From NCBI GenBank assembly GCA_037783545.1, contig JBBELK010000666.1, positions 1,770,826 to 1,834,825 on the forward strand: DNA of 64,000 bases. Reading direction: 5' to 3'. Shown piece by piece: positions 55,789 through 64,000 of this stretch (its first letter is position 1; each line of letters starts with the position of its first letter). This DNA is from Henricia sp. BOLD:AAB3569 (Eukaryota > Echinodermata > Asteroidea > Spinulosida > Echinasteridae). Under the pieces are notes generated by a model, which saw only the letters and a program-made list of their open reading frames with translations, was not told where the DNA came from and ran no database searches. The translations under genes were made by a program, and so were the position numbers.

Positions 55789-56520
55789 GGGACCATGAGA
55801 AATGGTACGCGTACGGGAAACGTGTGCGGCTCGCAAAAACTGGGTTTGTTATACATGTATCACAATTTTGCGTGGCTGTTCAAGAAATGTGCGGATCTGT
55901 ACATGGTTATAGTAGGGGCGTTCGAGATGCTTACACCGGGTAACACCAAATTACACCGGAGCGTGCGTTTAGCCATCACGTGATACACGAGTCTGCCCCG
56001 GTGGCAGCCACCACTGCCCGAGCTCGCGGCTGGGTCTCTGGTGTAATGACGTCACCTATAGTAACCGCGAGTAGTAAAACATGGCAGACAGTTTGGAATC
56101 GCGACGTGAGTACGAAGAAAAACACATATTTATGACACAAAATAAAAGGGAATAGGGCTGTAAATAGGGCCTACGTTTTGCTTAATCAGTAGATGATTGA
56201 CAAAGTTTATTGCGGTACTTTAGGGCAACTGTTTTTGCGTAGCGCCGGCTTAATTTTTCATCGCTTATAAAGTTCCACCCGGCAACAACCTTTGACATGT
56301 GTTCCCAGAAACCCCGTGTCGTTCGTTTTGCATCTTCTGGAGGCTTTCCTGGGTGTAAACCCCGTGTTACCCGGTGTAAGCATCTCGAACGCCCCTAATG
56401 ATGTGAAAGTCACATTACCTATGTTGTGCAGACAAAATAACCGCGCAAACTGTTGATACAACCATCCAGTTTTTCCGAGCCGCATACGTTTTCCGTACGC
56501 GTATCATTTCCAATGGTCCC
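55789..56520. mobile_element. 732-bp inverted-repeat element, TA duplication
   Basis: Arms of about 165 bp start GGGACCAT and are inverted at 56360-56520. They are flanked by TA at 55787-55788 and 56521-56522. No transposase is present. Arms contain ACACCGGGTAACACC and ATCTCGAACGCCCC-type words. Confidence 0.78.
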
Positions 56521-56700
56521 TATTGATCGGGGGAGCGGGGGAGATGGCCCAACCATTTTGGCCACTGGATTGTACGTACTGATAAATGACTGAAATATAG
56601 TTAATAACAATGAATCTGACTCCGCCTGGTCATACTGGTAGATGTTTTAACTAGATTTTTAAAATCTATTTGACATTTCGAAAATTAGTCATTCTGATTA

Positions 56701-57128
56701 GAAAATCTGGTATTTTTTTCGTATACATTGAACAAAGATTTTAGGGAAATTACCTCCTGGAATCAACAGATCATCAAATTCTAAGACATACTTCCCATTT
56801 GCACTTGTCGCAAATGTTGCATTTCTAAGATAAATAAATTGTAAAATTACTGCATAAAGTATAAATGCACAAAATGACGCGGCGAGCGGTCTGTGCGTAA
56901 GCGCGACAATAGAGGGCGCTGTGCGCGCGCGTGAATGGTTAATATCTTGTGCACTAACTGAAGGCAATTTTTGAAGGAGAAAATGTGTTTTTTCTACAGA
57001 AAAGCAACATTTGCGACAAAAGTGCAAGTGGGAAGTATATCTTAAAATTACATTATCTGTTGATTCCAGGAGGTAATTTCCTTAAAATCTTTGACTGTTC
57101 AATGTATACGAAAAAAATACCGAAAATC
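56701..57128. mobile_element. 428-bp inverted-repeat element, probable TA duplication
   Basis: Arms of about 130 bp (GTATACATTGAACA, TTACCTCCTGGAATCAACAG) are inverted at 56990-57128, with TA at 56699-56700 and 57129-57130. The outermost bases match less well, so the exact ends are tentative. Confidence 0.72.
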
Positions 57129-57549
57129 TATAGTACTGACTGATTTTCAGTTGCACCATGGAGGAAGGAATGGTTGCACCCAGCTGACCATTGTCTAGTT
57201 ATTTTTGACTAGTCGTATCGGCTTATTGCGGACAGGCGGACGCACAAAATGCATTATATAAAAATTTAAAAAAAAAAATGAGTACTAGCCTGTACTTTCT
57301 TTTGTTCTTTAGGTATAGCCTTTGCGCTATCATATCTCATTCAACCAGACAATACAATTTCACGCGATGACCGCGCGTACCGCGCCGCTATCGTTGGGGT
57401 CAAATGTTTGTTAAACGAATATATCAATTTAAATTTCAAATATTATTCGAATAGCAAATTATTCGATTTAGTACATGTTTAGACTTGTCGAAAGTGTACG
57501 ACAGTGGCCTTTTGAAACACTCCTATATTTTTGGTGCGCTCTCTTACAG

Positions 57550-57687
57550 AGAACAAAAATTGCACCTGTTTGGAGGAGGATCTTGGAATGGAAGATGGCC
57601 GCATTCTAGACTCCAGTATTACGGCCTCATCTATGTATCAAAACCTGGCTGACTACGGACCACAGAGGGCGCGACTCGACACCAAAG
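57550..57687 (+). CDS. Discoidin (F5/8C) gene, exon 2
   Basis: Begins after an acceptor CTCTTACAG (ends 57549) and ends before a GT donor at 57688. Both borders are phase 1. It encodes the start of an F5/8 type C domain: the first Cys region (NCTCLEEDLGMEDGRI) and the ITASSMYQN motif. The phase fits the exon at 5841-6039 upstream and 58228 downstream. Discoidin domains bind phospholipid or carbohydrate outside the cell. It is numbered exon 2 on the assumption that 5841-6039 is exon 1. Confidence 0.8.
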
Positions 57688-57945
57688 GTATACATAATTC
57701 ACCACTTGCATGGTTCCGCCATTATTGGCAAAACAGCGAGGCTTTCCTTGCATGGACAATGACTCCCTCGCGTCGTTACCATGTCGGTTGCTGTGACGTT
57801 GACTTAATGTCAATTGTTAAATATGACGCATGCCAGGAAAGCCTCGTTTTGAGCGCAACCGTGCAAGTGGCGAATAGGACAAGTTCGATCAGGCGACTGC
57901 ATAGTCTTTGTAAAAGACGCTGTATAATTGACTTCTGTTCGCCTA

Positions 57946-58093
57946 TAGACCGTCGAATAGCCGCCATTTCGTGGAACAGTTTTTTTGTTCCTTGAGGACA
58001 TGCATGGTTGGTTGCACATATTGTGCTTCCATTGTTAAACGGTCTAATAAACAAAAGGTGCCCCACGAAATGGCGGCTATTCGATACGGTCTA
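57946..58093. mobile_element. 148-bp inverted-repeat element in the discoidin intron
   Basis: Termini TAGACCGTCGAATAGCCGCC and its near-complement surround about 90 bp, with TA at 57944-57945 and 58094-58095. It lies wholly within the intron between the exons ending at 57687 and starting at 58228. Confidence 0.8.
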
Positions 58094-58227
58094 TACGTGC
58101 ACCGAGAACATGTGGTGTTTTATTGCTATAAACACTTTTAGTCGGGTTTTTCTTGTCAACTCGTGAAGTAGAATTTTGGGTAAGTGATGTATTGGGGCTT
58201 ACACAATAATCTGTTATTTGCGAGTAG

Positions 58228-58421
58228 GTTCGTGGGTTGCTAAGGACGACAATCGTTCTCCGTGGATACAAGTTGACTTCAAGACGACTGGACGAGTCAC
58301 CGGTCTCATCACCCAGGGTCGCCCTGATGCAGACGAATGGGTGACTGAGTATGAAGTCGCCTACAGCCAAGACGGCAAGGCGTGGTCGGACGTGACAGAC
58401 GCCAAAGGGGATCTTGTAACG
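58228..58421 (+). CDS. Discoidin (F5/8C) gene, exon 3
   Basis: The acceptor TAG ends at 58227; the split Gly codon is completed by the first two bases. It encodes the core of the domain: SWVAKDDNRSPWIQVDF, then ITQGR and WVTEYEVAYSQDGKAW. A GT donor (GTCAGT) follows at 58422 in phase 0. The WIQVDF strand and the SxDG loop are classic for this family, so the assignment is firm. Confidence 0.9.
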
Positions 58422-58473
58422 GTCAGTATATGTAGCACTTGTGGTGCATCCGTGCAAATTCAGTTCGGAACTG

Positions 58474-58520
58474 TTCTTGACACGGGTAACTTGTTAACGA
58501 GTTAACTCGTGTCAAGAACA
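58474..58520. repeat. Hairpin in the third discoidin intron
   Basis: Inverted pair TTCTTGACACG / CGTGTCAAGAA surrounding a GTTAAC-rich centre. No evident function. Confidence 0.6.
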
Positions 58521-59067
58521 GACCGCCCAAACTCGGCCCTCTGTGATGATGCAAATAGCATTTGGATTCTAAGAAGTTTTCCTTTTTCTCCTGCCGATTT
58601 TGCAATTTGTCGCTAAGTGTGACGTCTTTTTGCCATAGCGGTGGGTCTAAACATTGGCTGGTCGGCATTGCAAAAAGTATTAAAAAACTATATATGCTTT
58701 AAAGAAATTGTTCGAAGCCGCCGTCCTATTATAAAGCTGGTTCCGTACTGCACGGACAGCCGAGCCATCATGAGGGCGGCCTTGTAAAGGCAACTGAGTG
58801 TGCACACTCATTAAATTTGTACAAATTCATCTTTAATTGTTTTTTTATATAAAAAAGATATCTCGAGCCGAATCGTTGCATTGGACAGTTGTAACCACTT
58901 CTATCTTCCATTTAAGTAAGGTTTTCCGGTCAAAATTTTGGTCGATTAAAATTTAGGGCGTTGCAAATTCTCCAGGCTTTAACTGAGCCCGTTACATTTA
59001 AAAGCTCGCGCTTTTATCAGCATTTTGGTAATGTTGTACATAATTTTCACAATTTTAATCTTTGCAG

Positions 59068-59214
59068 TTCAAGGCCAACAAGGACCGAGATACCCAGGTG
59101 ACCAACTCGTTCCCAACTGCTGCACACGCAAAACATCTGCGCATCATGCCGGCTGCATGGTACGGACGCTGCAGTATGCGCTTTGAAGTTGTCGGCTGCC
59201 AACTGTACGAGTAA
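59068..59214 (+). CDS. Discoidin (F5/8C) gene, last exon
   Basis: The acceptor TTTGCAG ends at 59067. The exon reads phase 0 through LRIMPAAWYGRCSMRFEVVGC, the conserved end of the F5/8C domain with its closing Cys, and stops at TAA 59212-59214. The four exons total 678 nt, giving a secreted protein of about 225 aa with one discoidin domain if exon 1 is right. Confidence 0.9.
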   Translation, partial: FKANKDRDTQVTNSFPTAAHAKHLRIMPAAWYGRCSMRFEVVGCQLYE

Positions 59215-59376
59215 AACAACTGTTGGGTCATCAGAAATAGAAACATCAACATCGACGGATATTGTTTAATTGGTTCATATATTTAGTAACCACTGTTCGG
59301 TGAAGGGCATTTGGTTTAAAATTACTTGTAACGTATATTACTCCATTTGATATACACTGCAAAAAATGCTGGGTAA

Positions 59377-59382
59377 AATAAA
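59377..59382 (+). promoter_or_regulatory. AATAAA polyadenylation signal
   Basis: AATAAA lies 163 nt after the discoidin stop codon, a suitable distance for the 3' end of that transcript. Confidence 0.5.
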
Positions 59383-61189
59383 GTTGAGCAAATTCATTTC
59401 GATATAGGCCTATACATGTATGTTGGGTCATAGGCCTATTTCCTCAACATATGCAAACATTATATTGGGTTAAAACATTTAAGCGACCAACGTTGGTCAC
59501 CTATAAGTTAGTAAAAGGGTGACATTTATTGGGCACTTATTATACCATGTGCTGAAGGTATTAAAATGCTGAGCAAATTATACTCGTGACATTTATCTCC
59601 AGTTATTGCAGGGGGCAGCGTAAGAAACAAAATCTTGAAATCCGGTACAGGGGCGAGATGTGCCACTTTAGACTAACATTTGTATTCTAAGTCTGATATT
59701 GCCTATATTGCATTTTACCGCATAGACGATAAAATTATTTATGCTGAGCGAACGCTGTCATTGTTGATCGGGGATTCGGCGCGGTTTTGTTCCCCTTCGA
59801 GGCCAATTTTGCACACGAGTTTCTGCACGGTTTGCCAGCCGGAGTTTGCGGACGCAAGCGAAGTCATTCTGTGGGCCACCCTACTGAATATGCAGTGGCG
59901 CTGTGCGAAAGATTCTGGGCAGCCAATCACCGCAGGCCTTTCAGCCCGCACCGCCATAACATTTCGCGCGCGTAAACAATCACAAAGTCGTCGTACAAGG
60001 ATGAGTTAACATGCTTAATTTTTTAACGAATTTTAATTCGAGCCTTTTGGCTCTGTTTGTGACAATTGTCTCACAATGCTTATATGATCGGACGGAATAG
60101 GGAACGTCTTTTTCATCAAGTGCAAGTAGTGGGTTCTTTTGCGGATTTCTCGGTGCGAAAATCTTACGAAACCATGGGTATTTTGAACGAGAGGATTTTG
60201 CTGTACCGCGTGCATGTAAGTGTACGTACCTATGTGTATTGACATGTCGTCTGGCAGACCGGAACTTCCCGGAACTTAATCTGATCGCCCTTGGAGGCAC
60301 ACGTGTATTGCACTGCGAGAGTAATGGATGACAGATTTAAGGAAGTTATACGGCGGAGTTCTTGTCTACCTGCTGAACTTTAATACGACATTTGGGACTA
60401 TAAATGCCGAGACCGTCGCCCATTTCAGCATTCTTTCCAGCGGGTGAATCCCGGAGCGTTTGCCGACCGGAACGGACGGAAGCGTCGGTGCTGAAGGGAA
60501 ATTGCAGGATTCACGCTGATGATTCAAGATGTCCAGAACTGAAATTGTGTCGGAATCCTGGTCATGAGCTAACGACCGTCAGAACACATGGACATCGGCT
60601 TGGACACTGCCGGACGTTGGTGTCTCGTGCTCAAGTTGTACCGAGATTCAAGGAACAGTATTGGCTATAGTGTTGGCAATGTATTTTCTGTGACGTTAAC
60701 CCGCATTCCGATCAAATCTCATGTTGTTGTTTTTTTCAAACAAGTACTGAGCATGCTGAGTAAGTATTTGTCATTTTGAATTTATCAATATTGGTACAGC
60801 GGCACACATGTTTACAATTTGAAGCACTTATGCAATAATTGAGTATAAGGGATTGTTGTCCTTGGCGATGGGCGGGCGTGGAGAATTTGCTTGGTTGCCA
60901 GAAAGCATTGCTTTGGAGAAAGCATTGCCTAGGAGCCGGAAGGGAATTTCCTCTATTTCCCTACAAGGGTTTTGAGAGGTTTTCGCCCTTCCCTGAGCCC
61001 CGCCCATTTTGCCAGTGTGAAACAAGCTCCCGTTGACTCGGCCACGTGTTGCTATTGGATACAGTGGTTACATTTAAAATATGTTTTTTTTTTTGTTTTG
61101 CTTCACATTCCATGTTTATGTTGGTGTGTTAAGGGCACAATTCATGCTCACGCTGTCTTTGAAGTTGCTCCCGCTTCCGCAGATTTTTA
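59383..61189. other. Intergenic sequence
   Basis: No convincing exon, RNA gene or repeat in these 1.8 kb. Several open frames of 60-110 codons lack recognisable domains. Confidence 0.4.
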
Positions 61190-62520
61190 CTGAACATGTT
61201 CATTTTTTTGTTGAAGTCAATCTGATGGTTTTGGGTATTGATTAGCCTACCCTAGGGAGTATTGATCGGTCTATCCGATCTTCGGTTTTCTAACTCTGTT
61301 ATTAAACAGTTAATTTGTGTCAACATTTCAGGGGTGAGAATTTTCCGGATTTCTGGAATGTTACCAATTTGTAGCGGAATTGTTGTTGTTGTGGGCTCCG
61401 CGGCCGCAATCTATTGTGTTTTTTTCTATTACTTTTGTTTTTGGCCCCCTTTTTGCACACCATACTTTTTAACGAGCGCCCTCAATTGATTCAGTAATTT
61501 TGCAAAAAACAAAAACAAAAACAAACAAAAAACTTGTGCGAGACTAGTTGTCACGCAAGTGCACGTATACTATGTACTGTGCATGCCGAGTCTGCAACGA
61601 GTAGCGAAGCGGATGTGTACATCTTCGGTTGATGTTGCCTGGATTCTTTTTTTCTTTCTATTATCCACAATTGTTGACCTATTAACAAGGTAAATTTTTC
61701 AAACAAAACTGGTTATTGTGATGCCTATTTAAAATGTTGTTGACATTGCATTTTGCACGATGACGATGGTACGGTGGTGTTTAAAACGATCCTATGAAAA
61801 GTTGAAGTTTGCGTGCGTGGTCTCCCCCTCCCCATGGAAGCCACGCCCCTTCCGGAATGTTAGTTTTCCTCCAATTTCCCCCCGAAATTTGCGCACGCCA
61901 ATCTAACCCCGTGTTTGGGCATGCGCTCACGTGACAATTTATGGTTTGACCATGTTTGTACATGTGTGTGCGCTAGATTAGATATGCAGTTGCAGTTGGC
62001 TATTTGAGAATTGAAGCCACGCCTTTCTTGAACATGTACATTTTGCACTTGAGGTCAAGCTGATGGTTTTGGGTATTGATTTGCCTACCCTATGGATTAT
62101 TATCGGTCCAGCCGATCTTCGGTTTTCTAACTTATGTTATTAAACAGTTTATTTTGTCAAAAATATGCGCACGCCAATTAAAACATGTGAATGCGCTCAC
62201 GTGACAACTTAATGGCTTGACCATGTATGTATCAGTGTGTTTGCGCTAGATGAGATATGCAGTTGCAGTTGGCTATTTGAGAATTGAAGCCACGCATTTC
62301 TAGAACATGTACATTTGGCACTTGAGGTCAAGCTGATGGTTTTGGGTATTGATTTGCCTACCCTATGGATTATTGATCGGTCCAGCCGATCTTCGTTTTT
62401 CTAACTTATGTTTTTAAACAGTTAATTTTTGTCAAAAATTTGCGCACGCCAATTAAAACATGTGAATGGGCATGCGCTCACGTGACAACTGAATGGTTTG
62501 ACCATCGATGTGGCAGTTGG
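61190..62520 (+). repeat. Direct repeats with TGATGGTTTTGGGTATTGAT
   Basis: Copies begin near 61196, 62031 and 62302, the last two in tandem with a period of about 270 bp. Each contains CTGATGGTTTTGGGTATTGA, then a GATCTTCG segment and a CTCACGTGAC segment. The 61196 copy is shorter and separated by unrelated sequence. Confidence 0.8.
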
Positions 62521-62969
62521 CTATTCAGGAATTGAAGCCGCGCGCCGGCCGCCTTCGTGCCCCGCGGGCAATGCTTGGCTTGGACTGCTCCCCGTCCAAG
62601 CGGTCGTTTGCATGCCACTTAACACTAGTAGCCCACGACGTTGACTGGTGAGGACAGTGTGCCCAGTCTAGGCAATGCATTGTATTAGGTGGGGTGCAGT
62701 GCATGGCGGATAGTAGTTTCAATGTTTGACGTCGTTACTTTCACGGGACATTGGACGGAAAGTACGGTAGGCGTTCTTTACCGCAATCTGTGATTTCTTA
62801 CAGGTTTGCATCCTATTCAGTTCGGAGACCTCCAACGGGGGTAGTTGAGAGGAGGTGGCGGATTTATTTCGCTTAATTCTATGCATTTATATTCTATGCA
62901 TTATACTGTGTTTTTCTATGTATTCTGGTTTTCTTCCAGTAGGTTCTTAAATAGCTTGCTTTCTTTAAC

Positions 62970-63425
62970 AGCGTGGGTTAAAGAAGATGTGCCATCGTAT
63001 TCAAGCGTTCTCCGCAGGTTTGTATACCACGTACATGTACATGTACATCAATTTGCCTTATAATGCTAACGCACACTGTTCTTTTCCAGGACAAGACTGG
63101 GTATATGCTTAGTTATGTAAAGTTTAATAGGCTATAGCACATTTTCTGTAGCTGTAGTCGGCCGGTATTTTTATTCGTGCATGTTCTGTCTGTAATTGTC
63201 CGTACGTGTGTCATCCGTTTCAAGTTCGTGCTCCCATTTGTAAGGTGGTGGTTTGTGCCTTCAGTAACTTATTTTTGCTTGCTTTAATTTGCAGCGTAGA
63301 ATGAAGAAGATGTGCACTCTTCAAGCGTTACCCACAGGTTTGTACAGGTATACCACGTACATGTATTTTTGCCTTCATAATGCTAGCATTCACTGTTCTT
63401 TACCATGGCAAGGCTTGGCGTATGC
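62970..63425 (+). repeat. Duplicated segment of about 120 bp
   Basis: A segment containing GAAGATGTGC, TTCAAGCGTT and TATACCACGTACATGTA occurs near 62978-63090 and again near 63303-63420. I see no coding potential shared between the copies. Confidence 0.65.
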
Positions 63426-63799
63426 AAACGAATTTATTTCAATTGCATTCATATTTATGTACATGTGCATCTGCACGAACCTACAAATGTGGCTGTCATT
63501 TACTGCGCGGTTTCGTTGTTTGTTTAAAATAATAATAAAAATTATAATAATTATGATCAAAAAAAAAAAAAATAATAAATAAATAAAATAAAAGAAAAAG
63601 AGCTGTGGTCCATTTAGGTCCACGTTGTATGTTCATTGCAGTAATGTCCGTTTGCAGTGGTTATTGCTGCATCGCGTTTTTAAATGTTTTTCTCGTGTTG
63701 CTAAATTCATCTCTAATTGTCAATCCTGCGGTACCATTTACCCCATTTTCATAATAATGACCTCTTTCGTGCATTGTTGGGAAAGGAGTGGCACGCACG

Positions 63800-63960
63800 A
63801 GATTGCTGTGATGCATGCTCCGACGGGATGCCCTGTTTACTAAGTTGGTAGAGCAGTTGGCAAGTATGCCAAGGATCTGGGCTCGAATCCAAGTCGGGGT
63901 ATTGCAATTTTCTCGTGTTTCTAAATTCATCTTTAAATAAACAATAAAATAAAAAAGAGA
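63800..63960 (+). repeat. tRNA-derived SINE-like sequence
   Basis: CTAAGTTGGTAGAGCAGTTG resembles a tRNA A box and GGGCTCGAATCC a B box, spaced as in a tRNA. A tail follows (TTTTCTCGTGTTTCTAAATT). The anticodon-like stem has only a 6-nt loop and the acceptor ends do not pair, so this is a tRNA-derived SINE or decayed tRNA, not a functional tRNA. A related tail (GTGTTGCTAAATTCATCT) also lies at about 63696. Confidence 0.6.
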
Positions 63961-64000
63961 CAATCACGAGATTGTGGTGCTGCAATTTTTGACAACTGTA

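Noticed and set aside
59680-60009. Possible downstream host gene (109 codons)
   Set aside because: No signal, domain or splice logic was found, and frames on the opposite strand are as long.
63826-63900. Functional tRNA gene
   Set aside because: The A- and B-box-like words are there, but the acceptor stem does not pair and the anticodon-like loop has six bases. SINE-like tail sequence follows, so it is called tRNA-derived.

Overview
The window is eukaryotic: spliced exons with GT/AG junctions, a TATA/CCAAT promoter, non-LTR retrotransposons, short inverted-repeat elements and long satellites. The discoidin-domain gene, the Polinton-type element and frequent AGGCCTA-type words suggest a marine invertebrate, perhaps a non-vertebrate deuterostome. 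The species is not determined and this is a low-confidence inference.

Layout. (1) 1-4937: two tandem copies of a repeat of about 3.1 kb with G-rich tracts. (2) 5719-6039: a promoter and a probable first coding exon (signal peptide plus an Arg6 run). (3) 6084-27045: a CATATGGG-type minisatellite element split by a 20.5-kb Polinton/Maverick (adintovirus-like) element at 6158-26706. (4) 27046-29313: an element with 790-bp inverted arms around a truncated gene. (5) 29314-31560: dispersed repeats and a LINE fragment. (6) 31637-46818: a 15-kb inverted-repeat element filled with satellite DNA carrying consensus-like transcription-factor sites. (7) 47790-55037: a 7.2-kb palindrome of two opposed CATATGGG arrays. 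(8) 55789-57128: two small inverted-repeat elements. (9) 57550-59214: three exons of an F5/8 type C (discoidin) domain. (10) 59215-64000: repeats and a tRNA-derived SINE-like sequence.

The Polinton carries, left to right: protein-primed DNA polymerase B (+), DDE integrase (-), a conserved small membrane protein (-), capsid-protein candidate (+), packaging-type ATPase (+), three small or medium membrane-protein genes (+), a long coiled-coil membrane protein (+), a 558-aa conserved protein (-), three tandem paralogues that may be minor capsid proteins (+), a gene split by a 703-bp inverted-repeat element (+), and a small Cys-rich protein (-). Most long genes carry frameshifts or stops, and a CR1-like LINE splits the polymerase before motif C, so this is a decayed germline copy. 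Its insertion site is resolved: a 5-bp duplication (ACCCT) flanks it and a neighbouring minisatellite unit preserves the uninterrupted sequence.

Exon phases at 5841-6039, 57550-57687, 58228-58421 and 59068-59214 are mutually compatible. One host gene for a secreted protein of about 225 aa with one discoidin domain could therefore span the window, with the mobile DNA sitting in a 51.5-kb first intron. That linkage is inference.
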